Shown here piece by piece: positions 10,333 through 22,010 of a DNA stretch of 64,000 bases. The stretch is taken from assembly GCF_047675955.1 (NCBI RefSeq), contig NC_132918.1:87187139-87251138 (forward strand). The letters run 5' to 3'. The notes beneath the pieces were generated by a model that searched no databases, had not been told where the DNA came from, and was given only the letters and a program-made list of their open reading frames with translations. Made by a program: the position numbers and the translations under genes. Source of the DNA: Chlorocebus sabaeus. Lineage: Eukaryota; Chordata; Mammalia; Primates; Cercopithecidae. The stretch's first letter is position 1, and every line of letters begins with the position of its first letter.

Positions 10333-12104
10333 GCTATTTTTTGTAAATATAAAAATATTGTAAAATATTGTTATTTTAACAATAAATTTTAAAGAAAGTA
10401 TTAGATCTGCTGCATGGTGTTTTAACAAAAGACATAATACAACATAGCTTTCCCTTTCAAATAACATAATAAATCCTACATAATTGCATGCTTTAGAAGA
10501 AATAGGAAAACACACAAGTTTAGACTCTTGCTACAAAGTGAAGTCTCTCCCACATTAAACACAGGAATGTTTAACAGCCTACAGCGTTCCCCCAAATAGC
10601 CCACTGTGCAACTTGAACAACATGTATTTGCAATTTAACTTCTGTTTTGCCTAACTTCTTTTTCAAATGCATCCTCTTTGTGTTGCAACACTGTCATTTA
10701 TACAGATGTGCACAGTAGGGCCTACCTTTAAATACTGAAATCTTTGAGAAGTTGATTGCTCTTCGTATCACTTATTTGGCTGCAAACTGCTGAGTTGTTG
10801 TCATGATTAACAGTTATTCTTTCATAGACAATAAAAACAGGAAGGTTATATGGTGCAGATTTAGAGCTAGAAACAAATATATTGATAATGAACATGAACA
10901 GTGTCATTTTGCAGATGTGAAAACTGAGGACAGTGTAGGGAAGAGATTTCCCATAAAACGTCACCTCCGATTTAGTTCAGGCAGTTAGTTTCAGAAAAAA
11001 AAAAAAAAATGGATTTAAATGTGTTATGTAAAACAGTGTGGGGAGAAGAATGGTTAAGTTTAAACAACTTGTTATTTAGAAGATGGTAGGTGACAAGAAA
11101 TATATATATATTTGCTGCTTTCTGTCTGCCCCCTATACTCCACTGCGTGAAAATGCAGTAAACTGGGCTACTAATTTATAGCACAATTTGCACAGCCAAA
11201 ATGAAGGTTTCTGCTAGATACCATTAAACTCAAAGGTCATATTTAATATCAACCTTTTATCCTGCCTGGACTCAAAGCAGTTTCAGGATTTGTCATTTAA
11301 CAGTCATAAATAATGTGCTTCATTTTGTGGCATCCTGGAGACCGAGAATCTCTCCTTTCATATTTTCTTCTCAACATTAAAATTCTCAAAAATGGGGGGT
11401 GAGGCCTAAAAAAAGAAATAAAAAGATAACTTGGTAATTTCTGTTGCTAATTTCAATAGCTGGTCCTTGAGCTTTGGTGGAGACAATCTCGTTAGCATCA
11501 GTGATGTGTAATACAATAAAGAGAAACACACAAAAATCAAACACCCTGTCTGGAGTGGCAGCGGCTCTTGTCAGAGCTATCTGTCTTGTCCCAGTCCCAG
11601 AAGTGCAATGGTACCAACGGTCTTTGTCCCATGTTCTTCCTGCAGCAAAACTTGTCAGGTTATGATTCACCAGTCTTCATCAATGTCTAAAGTTCTGCAC
11701 GAGAAGGTTCCACACTGAACGTGCTTACGCTTCTGGGCAAGAAAATCCTGTGTGCTGTCACTCTTCCTTCTCCTTTGTAAGCACAACTGTCCCGCAAGCA
11801 AGCGCCAGAGCAGCTGAAGGCAAGGGAGAGCATCTGTCTGTTTTTAAGCCCTGGTTATCTGAAAGTGTCTCCAATTCTTTTTTTTTCTTTTTTCTTTTTT
11901 TGGAAGTTGCTTTTGTAGTCAGTAGGGAGCTCTGGGTAAATCAGAATAGGAATTACCCTTTTAAGAGGGAACACCTTCTACTTGTTTGAAACTCTAAATC
12001 CAATAACACTATTTCCCGACATGAATTAAGCTCTTTAAATTGATAAATGCTCATATCATTTTATTTTCTCATTTATAAATATGCATATCATTTCATTCGC
12101 ACAG
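10333..12104. other. Mostly unique AT-rich sequence
   Basis: No gene was seen. A weak MIR-like stretch lies at about 10860-10985 (ATTTTGCAGATGTGAAAACTG), a TA run at 11100-11111, and a T/C-rich patch at 11875-11900. Short opposed frames at 11386-11670 and 11474-11665 have no recognisable content. Confidence 0.5.
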
Positions 12105-12265
12105 CCAGAGTAAGTATTATTTCCAGAGTAAATATTATTTTTCCACTATAGTGATGATGATACAGTTTTCAAATAAGTCAAGTGACTTATCTGAGATCAC
12201 CCAGCTTAGAAGGGGCAGGAGTAAGTCTTAGATCAAGTCTAGCTCTCATTTTACTTCATTTTAAC
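12105..12265 (+). mobile_element. MIR SINE, plus strand
   Basis: MIR core motifs: TTTTCAAATAAGTCAAGTGACTTATCTGAGATCACCCAGCTTAG, then AGATCAAGTCTAGCTCTC. Confidence 0.75.
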
Positions 12266-12764
12266 TGTCTCATTTAAGGAAGTTACAGTTTCTGTCACTA
12301 TAGGAGTTTATCTTCCAAAGAGTTGAAGAATCGTAAGAACTGTCTCTCTCCGTGGCTCAACAGATAGATTGAACGTAGCTCACATCACTCACAGGCCTGT
12401 CATTCAGCCAAATTGTTCCTTATTTAACGTAGCTGTGGTGACTCTCAATAGATTGGATCTTCATGGCCCATTTATTCCAATGCAGCTTCCAGTTTCACTG
12501 ACCACTCTGGAAGCTGTGGCCATTTGACTGTGACTGAGCTCTGATTCCAGGGTTGGGGAACTTCCTGGAGTACCAGGGCATGAAAGATCCGAGTCAAGAA
12601 AAGGGAGGTTTTTATTAAAAAAAAAAAAAAAAAACTGCTACTTTTCTCCCTGTGTGTCCATGTAATTTGCAAATATTATGATGCTCGTTACTAGAATGCC
12701 AAACTGAATTAGGTCATTTCTCAATCTAGGTGACATTTTTCCTTCGATGGAGACGGGAACTGTA
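12266..12764. other. Unique sequence with an A run
   Basis: No gene was seen. A run of about 18 A lies at 12617-12634. Confidence 0.5.
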
Positions 12765-12960
12765 ACATTTACCAAGCACCCATATGATTGGGTGTCACGT
12801 TTTACATTTACTAATTCATTTTTGTTTATTCTTCACAATAACCACGAGAGACCAGTGTTACACTCATTTTACTGCTTAGGAAATTCGGAGCCAGCAAAGG
12901 CAACACATTTTCTCAATATTTCTTATTGAATAAGTGGGAGAACCCAGAACCAAAGCTAGA
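12765..12960 (+). mobile_element. MIR SINE, plus strand
   Basis: It follows MIR from near its centre: ATTTACCAAGCACCCATATG, TTTTACATTTACTAATTCAT, TTCTTCACAATAACCACGAG, CATTTTACTGCTTAGGAAAT, then GAGAACCCAGAACCAAAGC. Confidence 0.8.
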
Positions 12961-13347
12961 AATAATAAAAATAACAGCGAATCTTTGAGTAAGCACAATA
13001 ACGTTTATTCCATGAATCTTGGTGTGTTTTACTTTTTTATTTGCAAATGTTCTCCTGGGGGAGGTAATGGTGCTGTTAAATATTTTTGCTAACAGAAGAT
13101 GTGGAATGAGGAGTGACAAGTGATACATGGGTCATCATCATCAGACACACTCCAAATAGGTCTGTATGTGTGTTACAGTAGAAAAAAGGAGCTGGAACTA
13201 CAAACTGGCTTCCAGATCAGTCACATTTCCCTGTGTTCACATAGTTTCGGTTGTTACGATGAAGCAACTTTCCCAAGAGCAGAAACAAGCATAGAGAAGG
13301 CGAGTTGGTAATTGACATGTTAAAAATTATTAAAAATGTCAACTCAT

Positions 13348-13628
13348 GGCCGGGTGCGGTGGCTCAAGCCTGTAATCCTAGCACTTTGGGAGGCCGAGGT
13401 GTGCGGATCACGAGGTCAGGAGATCGAGACCATCCTGGCTAACACGGTGAAACCCCGTCTCTACTAAAAAATACAAAAAACTAGCTGGGCGAGGTGGCGG
13501 CGCCTGTAGTCCCAGTTACTCGGGAGGCTGAGGCAGGAGAATGGCATGAACCTGGGAGGTGGAGCTTGCAGTGAGCTGAGATCCGGCCACTGCACTCCAG
13601 CCTGGGTGACACAGTGAGACTCTGTCTC

Positions 13629-13656
<28 letters not shown>
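13348..13656 (+). mobile_element. Young monkey-type AluY, plus strand
   Basis: It starts GGCCGGGTGCGGTGGCTC, reads CTCAAGCCTGTAATCC in the head, AACTAGCTGGGCGAGGTGG in the middle and GAGATCCGGCCACTGCAC in the right arm. The uninterrupted A tail is 28 nt. The flanks AAAAATGTCAACTCAT (13332-13347) and AAAAATTTCAACTCAT (ending at 13667) are a 16-bp target duplication with one mismatch. The diagnostic bases point to an Old World monkey lineage. Confidence 0.97.
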
Positions 13657-13661
<5 letters not shown>

Positions 13662-13667
13662 ACTCAT

Positions 13668-15084
13668 AAGCATTGTCAGTTCAAGGTCAACAGCTGTCTT
13701 AAACATCAACATTAGGATGAAGCTAAATAGCATAGACATCTTTGATCACATAAGAATGTCTGGAGAAGAATGATTTTAGGAACTTGCATTCTGTAAAGGA
13801 TGATATTTGTCAACTTAAATGTAGCTACATGAAAACAATTGTTTTAGGCGCTCTCACGTGTAACCCGGATCCCTCCTCAGGAATGAATTTGTTCCACAGC
13901 TGCTGGGAGAACTGCTGTAAGAAATTCTTCATGCTTTCAGCTCCCCCGCAGATCTGCTTAAGACAGCTGCCTTGCAATGACTAATCAGCATGGAGGTATG
14001 GGGCCAATCCTGTGCACCCTAAATCAGAGGATGCTTACAGTGTCACTGGCTCTTCAGAACTCTCCACAGGAGTGAATGGCTGTGTCCTCATCATCAAAGC
14101 TTCATCCTAACTCACAGCTCCCTCTGAGGAACCCTGCTTTCTTGTCTTCCTTTTCCTGGCTTTCCCTCAAAGGTGTTGATATCACTTTCATTCTCAAATA
14201 ACCCCCACTCGCTCATTAGTCTCCACACTGATCTCCATCTCGGAGTCTGTTTTTCTGAGTCAATGATGAAGGGAGAGAAGAGAAATACTTGGTACTCATC
14301 ATCCAGCAATTTAAAGAAGCCTTTCCTACCCTTACATACCACTGCTGTTTGCTAAATTTTCGTATTATAATTGACGGACCTCACATGGCAATTGTTCATT
14401 GGAGCAATGGTGCTTCTTCAGTTAAGATTTTTACTTACTACACATTATCCGTAGCATTGGGCCCAAATATAAGTGCCTGGCTCATGGTTATATGGGTCTT
14501 AAAGGCCAAAAAGCCATAAATTCAAGACTATTTTAAGGCTGACAGCTTTTCCACAACACTCCTGCCGACTTTGTACCTATTATCTCCTAGCAGGTCTTCT
14601 GTTAAGAAGTTCTCATTGCCTCTCCAAATAGCTCAGAGCCATCTTTGTACAGATTAGACTGCTCTTTCTTACTTCCTCCAAAACCTTTTTCCCCTATAGA
14701 AGGAATTCTGCCAATCCTTCACTGGTGGTAGACATATAAAACAAAGCCATTTCTTTGATATAATTCTTCAATGACATAAAAACAACTTTCTAGTTTCCCT
14801 AAAAGTCTCATCTAATGTCCAGATTTTTATTATTTTTTCCTCACAGGACTTAATTTTAAGACTCCTCCTTCTTCACTTGGCTGCCCTCCTCTCTATGCAT
14901 CCCACTACCTTATCTGTATTAAAATTTGAATATAGTCATGACTTACTCATTGTACAAGCACGTGAGTTTCTATTACGTACAAGCCAATCTCTAAATAGTT
15001 CTCCTATCCCTTTTCCATTTTATCTCAGAAATCAAGTTTAATTCACAAAATTGTGGAGCTGAAAATAACCTTTAAAACTACCAT
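13668..15084. other. Unique sequence, no gene seen
   Basis: Several short frames (13784-13984, 14112-14342, 14289-14519) show no family signature. Confidence 0.5.
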
Positions 15085-15195
15085 TTTGAGGTGAGAAAAC
15101 TGAGGCCCAGAGAAATGCAGTATCTGTTTAATCTACAGAGAGTGTGGAGAAAACATAGGCTTAAACTCTGGTTTCCAACTCTTATCACTTTATTT
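15085..15195 (+). mobile_element. MIR-like SINE fragment
   Basis: ATTTTGAGGTGAGAAAACTG followed by AGGCCCAGAGAAATGCAG matches the conserved MIR core, but the flanks are weak. Confidence 0.5.
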
Positions 15196-15359
15196 CACAA
15201 TAATTTTTTCTTTGTACTGATAAGTATCTTAATAATTGAATATTAAGGATGTGAGAAGATGAATGAATTGAATCGGGAAACTTGATGTTTCTAATGTGTT
15301 TGTTTTATTTATAATCTGTGCAGCAAGGAGAGCATGTTTACAGAGTGGCACTTGCTATG

Positions 15360-15398
15360 CACACAGTATGGAAGAGCACAGTGATTAAGAACATTTGC
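15360..15398 (+). mobile_element. MIR SINE, 5' part (split by an Alu)
   Basis: AAGAGCACAGTGATTAAGAA is the MIR head. The element continues at 15716 after a young Alu inserted between the two parts. Confidence 0.8.
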
Positions 15399-15703
15399 GG
15401 CCGGGCTTGGTGGCTCAAGCCTGTAATCCCAGCCTTTGGGAGGCCGAGATGGGTGGATCACGAGGTCAGGAGATCGAGACCATCCTGGCTAACACGGTGA
15501 AACCCCGTCTCTACTAAAAAATACAAAAAACTAGCCGGGCGAGGTGGCGGGCGCCTGTAGTCCCAGCTACTTGGGAGGCTGAGGCAGAAGAATGGCATAA
15601 ACCCGGGAGGCGGAGCTTGCAGTGAGCTGAGATCCGGCCACTGCACTCCAGCCTGGGCGACAGAGCGAGACTCCGTCTCAAAAAACAAAAACAAAACAAA
15701 AAA
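15399..15703 (+). mobile_element. Young monkey-type AluY inside a MIR
   Basis: It starts GGCCGGGCTTGGTGGCTCAA and carries GAGATCCGGCCACTGCAC. The tail is A-rich with regular C interruptions. The 12-bp duplication AAGAACATTTGC lies at 15387-15398 and 15704-15715, so the insertion point in the MIR is exact. Confidence 0.97.
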
Positions 15704-15715
15704 AAGAACATTTGC

Positions 15716-15950
15716 TTTCAGGCAGAAAAACCTGGCTCCACATCCCCACCCAGGCAATAACTAGCTTTCTGGCACTGTGCAAGTCAATTAACCATACAAG
15801 GCCTTAGTTTCCTCATCCCTAAAAGAGAGAGAATGAAAGTACCTCCTTCATAAGCTTGTTTTGAGGATAAAATGAGTTAATACATGCAGTGCACATAAAA
15901 CTGTCCAACGCCTTCAGTGCTACATGAGTGTCTGCTGTTGCTTTTGTTGT
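15716..15950 (+). mobile_element. MIR SINE, 3' part
   Basis: It continues with AACCTGGCTCCACATCCCC, CTGTGCAAGTCAATTAACC, CTTAGTTTCCTCATCCCTAA and GAGGATAAAATGAGTTAATA. This is one of the better-preserved MIR copies in the window. Confidence 0.9.
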
Positions 15951-16453
15951 TGTTGCTATTTTTAAACTGAATAATTACTTTTTCCATATTCTTCTCAGGT
16001 TCAGTTTTAATTTCCACTCTTTTCACTTTGTACCAGTTGGTAACCAAATTCAAGCCGAAGCAAAGAAGTCTAATCCTAGGGAAGAAGTGGGCACAAGAGT
16101 TTGACTCTATTGCTGTGAGTAAATGCTCTTTACTAGAGAGAAGAAAGAAACGTAGACATGAAAATAAAAACACACGGAGCTGTAAACCACCTGCAGGCAG
16201 GTCTTAATGGCTGCCACGTCTCTTTGCCATCATGTTAATAATGGTTTATGGATAACTTAGAATTAAATGTTAGTATTTCATTAAGAAAAATATAAAAAAT
16301 CAAATTTGAAGATGTTTCCCTGAATTGCTTTGCTTAAAATAGTTTTGTAACCATACACATGCATTGAGTTCTTTTAAAATCCTAACTTAAAGGATCGAGG
16401 GCTCATTACCGCCATCAGTACTTCATGATTTGTGACATATTAATTCTTGTCAC

Positions 16454-16748
16454 TTTTTTTTTTTTAGACGGAGTTTAGCTCTTGTTGCCAAGGCAGGAGT
16501 GCAATGGCGTGATCTCGGCTCACCGCAACCTCCGCCTCCCAGGTTCAAGCAATTCTCCTGCCTCAACGTCCCAAGTAGTTGGGATTACAGGCATGCGCCA
16601 CCGTGCCTGGCTAATTTTTGTATTTTTAGTAGAGGTGGGGTTTCTCCATGTTGGTCAGGATGGTCTTGTACTCCCAACCTCAGGTGATCCACCCGCGTCG
16701 ACCTCCCAAAGTGCTGGGATTACAGGCGTGAGCCACCGCACCTGGCCC
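16454..16748 (-). mobile_element. Alu (AluS-like), minus strand
   Basis: A T tail is followed by AGACGGAGTTTAGCTCTTG, ending CACCGCACCTGGCC. The flanks TTCTTGTCAC at 16444-16453 and TTCTTGTCACTTTT from 16749 form the target duplication. Confidence 0.95.
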
Positions 16749-16967
16749 TTCTTGTCACTTTTCTTTGTCAGGAAATCAAGTTCTATTAATGGATCTAAAA
16801 AGTGAAATTTATATAGATAAATGGAGAACATTAAATTTGAGTTCATCTTGTGGCATCTTGAGTTCATGTTATGAACTCAAGGAGTTCACAAATAAGGCAT
16901 GTGTGGCATGTGAGAAATAAATAAGGAGGCACTGGCATCTTTAGGGCCAGTCGATCTGTATTATATG

Positions 16968-17375
16968 TGATATGGCTTAGATCTGTGTCCTCACCCAAAT
17001 CTCATGTCTAATTGTAATCCCCAATGTTGGAGGAAGGGTTTGTTGGGAGGTGATGGATCATGGGGGCGGGTTTCTCATGAATGGTTAAATACTATCCCCT
17101 TGGTGCTGTTCTCATGATAGTGAGTGAGTTCTTACGTGATCTGGTTGTTTAAAATTGTGTGGCACCTCCCGTCTCTCTCTTCCTCCTGTTCTGGCTATGT
17201 AAGATGCACCTGCTTCCCCTTCCTATGTCCACCATAATTGTGAGTTTCCTGAGGCTTCCCCAGAAGCAGAATCCTATACAGCCTGCAAAACCGTAAGGCA
17301 ATTAAACCTCTTTTTCTTTATAAATTACCCAGTCTCAGGTACTTCTTTATAGCAGTGCGAGAATGGGCTCATACA
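16968..17375 (+). mobile_element. MSTA/MSTB-type MaLR solo LTR
   Basis: It begins TGATATGGCTTAGATCTGTG and ends GGGCTCATACA. Between lie CCCAAATCTCATGTCTAATT, GGATCATGGGGGCGGG, a CTTCCCCTTCCTATG stretch, AATTAAACCTCTTTTTCTTT and AAATTACCCAGTCTCAGGTA. A perfect 5-bp target duplication ATATG lies at 16963-16967 and 17376-17380, so both boundaries are exact. There is no internal retroviral sequence; recombination between two LTRs left this solo copy. It is a fixed fossil element. Confidence 0.96.
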
Positions 17376-17472
17376 ATATGATTCATAATTTCATATACAA
17401 CAAAGTACTTTGACTAAAAATGGGCCAAGGCAGAAAAGAGGAAGAGCATTTTAAAATAACCATTTTATTTGG

Positions 17473-17520
17473 AAACATGCACACACAGACAACGTATTAG
17501 TTGTCAGTTAGGAACTATCA
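17473..17520 (+). repeat. Copy 1 of a 48-bp dispersed duplication
   Basis: It shares 46 of 48 bases, in the same orientation, with 19314-19361. The shared block starts AAACATGCACACAC and ends TTAGGAACTATCA. The flanks of the two copies do not match. Confidence 0.93.
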
Positions 17521-17774
17521 AAGTTCATCATTTCCATTTGATTGCTAGATTTGCTCCACATTTAAAAAGTTACAAATATATCCCTAGATCTATGACCACA
17601 ATACAAAGGTATCTTCCGGGTCCTGACCTACCTTTCAGCTGCCTATTGTGACCCATAGCTAGATGTTGCCCTAGTTGTGTAGCTGGGTTGGCAAACTTGG
17701 AAGTCCACGTCTTTGTTTATTTGGTAAATGCAATGTTATAAAAATTAGAAGCATTTACACAAAAATATTGATTT

Positions 17775-18083
17775 TTATTTTTATTTATTTATTTTTAAAT
17801 TGAGATGGAGTCTCACTGTGTTACCCAGGCTGGAGTGCAGTGGTGCTATCTTGGCTCACTGCAACCTCCACCTCCTAGATTCAAGCAATTCTCTCACATC
17901 AGCCTCCCAAGTAGCTAGGACTACAGGCACATGCCACCACACCCGACTAATTTTTTTATTTTTAGTAGAGATGGGTTTTCACCATATTGGTCAGGCTGGT
18001 CTTGAACTCCTGACCTCAAGTGATCCACCCGCCTTGGCCTCCCAAAATGCTGGGATTACAGATGTGAGCCACCATGCCAGGTC
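17775..18083 (-). mobile_element. Alu (AluS-like), minus strand
   Basis: A (TTTA)n-like tail is followed by GAGATGGAGTCTCACTGTG, ending CACCATGCCAGGTC. A/T-rich flanks make the target duplication ambiguous (GATTTTTATTTTT against GATTTTTAATTTTT). Confidence 0.94.
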
Positions 18084-18117
18084 GATTTTTAATTTTTAAA
18101 TATCAGAACTGACTAGT

Positions 18118-18275
18118 GGTTTTCTGCCTGGTGCCTAGTGGGATCACCTGAGATACTTAAAAAGTAAAAGTCCCCAGAAATGTTGTAACATAATAGATGT
18201 GGTTTGAACCCAGGTATTGGTATGTTTCCTTTAAGCTCCTCAGATGATTCTCATGTGCCTCATGCTACAAAGAGC
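18118..18275 (+). mobile_element. MER5-group (hAT-Charlie) fragment
   Basis: GGGATCACCTGAGATACTTA and AGCTCCTCAGATGATTCTCATGTG match the non-autonomous MER5 group. A clearer MER5A copy follows directly. Confidence 0.6.
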
Positions 18276-18282
18276 TGGGCTA

Positions 18283-18479
18283 CAGTAGCGTGAATTCCCA
18301 AAGTGGTTGACTAACACCACCAACATCACCTGGGAATATGTGAGAAGTGCAAATTATCAGGCCATATCAAAACTTACACAATCAGAAATTCTGGGGTGAG
18401 ACTCAGGAATCCGTGTTTGAACAAGTGTTCCATAAACGTGGATGTGATTCTGACTCACACTCACATTTGAGAACCACTG
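18283..18479 (+). mobile_element. MER5A (hAT-Charlie), plus strand
   Basis: It runs from CAGTAGCGTGAATTCCCAAAG through AACATCACCTGGGAATATG, AAGTGCAAATTATCAGG and AATCAGAAATTCTGGGG to the terminal repeat GAGAACCACTG. Its length of about 197 bp is close to the usual MER5A length. Confidence 0.88.
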
Positions 18480-18699
18480 CACTACATAGACCCTGCACAT
18501 CTCTGTTAGTTATTGCTTATAGTTATGCTTTCACTCAGTTAAGTGACTTACCTATAGCTGTGTTTGTATTTGAAGATCCCCTAACCAAGTTCATCCTAAT
18601 TTTCCCAGACCTAATTTTTCTCCTGAAATTCCTCTTTCTGATTATGACAAAAAGACACCAACCAAGCTTCAGGCATTGTTTTCTTTTCCAGTGCTAATT

Positions 18700-19312
18700 C
18701 AACCCTCTTAATATTACAATCATTTGTTTTGTTTTTTTTTCCTTACAGTCCTACTGCCATTGTTCCAGTTCAGGCCCTCATTACTTCTTATCTTGACAAT
18801 TGAATCTGTTTCTGGCTTCCTTGCCTCTAGTATCTACTCACTCCAATCTCTCCTATATACTGTTGACAGTTTTGTCTTCCTGAATGCAAGCCAAGTCATA
18901 AACTCATTCAGCTTAGAATTCTTCAGTGACTTACCATTGAATACATTCAATCTACTCCACCTAACATCAAAGACCCTCTATGACCTGGCTCCTCCTTGTA
19001 TTTCTACACTTCTCCTTCACCATTCTACTCCCCTATTAACTTTAAACTCTAAATAATTTACTATTGTCTAAACTTTCCTACTCCATATTGACTTTTAATG
19101 TTATGTTTCAACTTATGCTTTCATTCCACTTGGATTGACCAAATTTTGTCTTCTGTTACCATCGCCTCCAAATTCTTCTCACAGTATAATTGTCCCAAAC
19201 ACCATTTCCTTCTGAAGCCTTCCTTGATCCATCAAATCTAAAGTAGTTTTGATCTACTCTGTACTACCTTAGGTTTTTATTCTACCTCTCATACATCACT
19301 TGAAATACTGAG
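18700..19312 (+). mobile_element. LINE L2, 3' region, plus strand
   Basis: The decayed end of the L2 reading frame is recognisable: TTCAGGCCCTCATTACTTC, GACTTACCATTGAATAC, AAAGACCCTCTATGACCTGG, CTGAAGCCTTCCTTGATCC, CTCTGTACTACC. It has many stops and indels. The 110-codon plus frame at 18724-19056 is a remnant of this, not a gene. Confidence 0.8.
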
Positions 19313-19313
19313 A

Positions 19314-19361
19314 AAACATGCACACACGGACAACATATTAGTTGTCAGTTAGGAACTATCA
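19314..19361 (+). repeat. Copy 2 of a 48-bp dispersed duplication
   Basis: A near-identical direct copy of 17473-17520 (2 mismatches in 48), placed at the 3' edge of the L2 fragment, 1,841 bp from copy 1. Confidence 0.93.
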
Positions 19362-21855
19362 TCCATCTAGTAGGTTAACCAAAAAAATAAAAATTGACTT
19401 CTATGAGATAAGGACTGTGCTAAGCTCGATATGACTGGTAAATATTGGTTCATTGAAAAAAAGCCTTAGAAACGTATGGACATAAATATGTTTTCAAAAA
19501 GTTTCTTTGAAGGATTTTTGAACAATTGGAAACTTGATTTTAAATATTCCAGTAATTTAGACACAAACAAATCCTCTGAATATTGTATCTTGAAAGCATC
19601 TTGCACCAACCATGTGAAAGACAAAGAGGCAAATTAATGTAATTGTGTGACTCTGTGAGAAGATGGTTTAAGGGGAAGAGTACTGGTAATGAGATAAGAC
19701 TGGGTCTTAGCCAAACATGGCAGCTTGCCTACCTTTGGTGCTGCTTGGATTTTATCCAAAACACACAATTCTCCAATTTCCTCTTTGTTAGAGTTGGGTG
19801 ATCTTTTCCGTTTGATAAAGCCTCACAAGGCTGACCCCCACACACATTCATACATGATTGGTATTCTTTTTATTTGAAACCTTCTTCATGTTCCAGAGGC
19901 TTCTCACCTTAAAGCCACAAATTCTGCACATTCCCTTAGGCTCTTATATGCAAGCCATTAATCTGACAGATCAGCCAATGGAAAAACTGTAACCAGGTAA
20001 AATGCTATGCCTACATAGTACTAATAGAATTTAATAAGGCCTTACTCAAATGAGAGATACTCTCATGCCTGTAAGCACCATGACGGATGCAAGCATGTGA
20101 TCCGTATCTTTATACTAAGGCACATTAATAAACACCAGCGGTGCCAGAGGGCGGAAGAGAGAGCCATCATGAATAACCAACTTCCTGGACCTTTAGAACA
20201 TCAATAGTCCTTCAAATATCTACATTTTGGACGAAGGGACTTGGCAAGGCTTAAAGCTGGGGCAAATCAAGAGAACAATGTGCATGGGTAATATAAAGAA
20301 AGACATATAGTTCAAGTCTTGGACTTCTAAAAGTAAAATGTAATTCAGGTCAACAAACATTTACTGAAGTATAAAATGTAGAAGAAAATATCACAAAAAT
20401 ATTTAAGATCTAATCCTGTCTCTAGTTCTGACTGGCAGTGTAAAGGTAGAATGTAACAAGTATAAAACAATTGTTATATAAATACCACCAAGGTTATATG
20501 GTGTGAGGATTTGAAGGAGCAAAATATAAACAAAAACAAACAAGAAAAAATACCTTAGCAAAAGAGATAGAGAAACATTTGATAGATATTTGTCTTATAA
20601 TTCCAACTACATTTTTACCAGAAAAGGTGGGGTAAGAAGAGGAAGCCACAGGAACAGAGAATGTTACAAGTGTGATGTGTATTCAGATGCTATCCATAAA
20701 TCAAATCTAAAGAGAATACAAGTAAACGGGGCAAGAAGTGGGAGATGAGACTGTAAAACTTGGTGGGGGTCATCCTGATAAGGCCATGAACATGGTAATG
20801 AGTACTTAGTGCTGAACAGGTGAAGAGAGATGGATGAAAGCCGGGTTTCTTATTCTCTTACGTTCCACAAAGAACCCTGAAATACAACATTCATAATAGC
20901 CGACTCTATTGAAGAGACTCAAATACGGTTCTTTGGCTGTACCATGTCCTTAGAATGTCGAGAGGAGAATCAGTTTCCATTTCAGACACCTCTGCTTCTG
21001 TTCTGTAAAATTCTGCAAACTCCTGAAACGTGATTATTGGATTCCAGATTTATTTTTTCAATATTAAAATGTTAGCATCTGAAAACTCAAAGGGAAAGAA
21101 TAATAATTAGTATTTTCCTTGCACATCAGATTTTACCTTGCTCCAGTGTGGTGTTCTTTGGAAGGCTGAGTTGGCAGACACCAATTGAATTGTAAAAATA
21201 TGTCTCTCCTCTACTCTCAAAGATAATAAGAATATCTGGGAAACAGGCTATATCAATACATGATGCTTTTATTGCATGTGAAAAAGGGAAAAATTCCAAA
21301 TTAATCTTCAGAATATACTGACTGATACCTATCAAGTTACCTGATACAACAGGCTGGGGAATGGTAAATCTATTCCATCAAAAAATATGGCCATGATTTT
21401 CACCAAACTGAGTGCTTATCCTGGCTCTTTGTAAATGCAGGATGAAACTCAGCACACTTTCATTACTTGTTCTGCAAAACAACTGTTCATTAGAATTCTA
21501 AGAAATGAATGTTAAGACTCAGTGTCTCCATTATGACGCTGTTGAGAATCTCCCCCACGTTTCATTTGCTTCCTCTTCAGTTGCATGTATTCTGCACTGC
21601 ACCTCTGTCCATACTTTACCCAAGACTACATATAACTTAGTCAAGTGCATTTAAAATTATTAATATTTTCAAAGCAAATAAAATCACATTTAAGGGATCT
21701 TGCAAATGTCTAAATTAAAACTCTTTTCTTTAGCTATGTACCTTCAACACATTTTACTTACTAAAGGCGCCTGAACACTGAATATTACAGGTTACCTAGG
21801 AAACTTACAGTGACTACACTTAAAAACAACACAAAGCCCTCTAACTGAAGCAGAA
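19362..21855. other. Unique sequence, about 2.5 kb
   Basis: No gene, Alu, L1 or LTR was seen on either strand. Short frames (for example 21126-21335 minus) have no recognisable content. Confidence 0.5.
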
Positions 21856-22010
21856 TGCCATTTTAGAAAAATCTATTTTGGGAATGGCAAAAAGAAATGG
21901 TTAACAAGTAAATATCAGTGCATAGCTACTGTCTTATTTGAGTTTTTCTTCCTCACATTATTCTTCAATTTCTTTTTATGTCTGCCACTGAGTTGTTCTT
22001 GAAAGAAAAT
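21856..22010 (+). repeat. Copy A of a ~155-bp dispersed duplication
   Basis: It aligns in the same orientation with 23079-23230 at an estimated 85% or better by eye. Shared blocks include AAAGAAATGGTTAACAAGTA, TTTCTTTTTATGTCTGCCA and GAGTTG followed by TCTT and AAAGAAAA. Copy A sits in unique sequence and is the likelier source. Confidence 0.88.

Noticed and set aside
15458..15757. Short frames with a CSGRISAHCKLRLPG- or GVQWPDLSS-type signature (also near 23781, 34691, 48147, 16482, 17800)
   Set aside because: These are well-known translations of inverted or direct Alu elements.
18724..19056. 110-codon hydrophobic frame
   Set aside because: Falls on the decayed L2 3' region, whose pyrimidine-rich strand gives long F/L/S frames.
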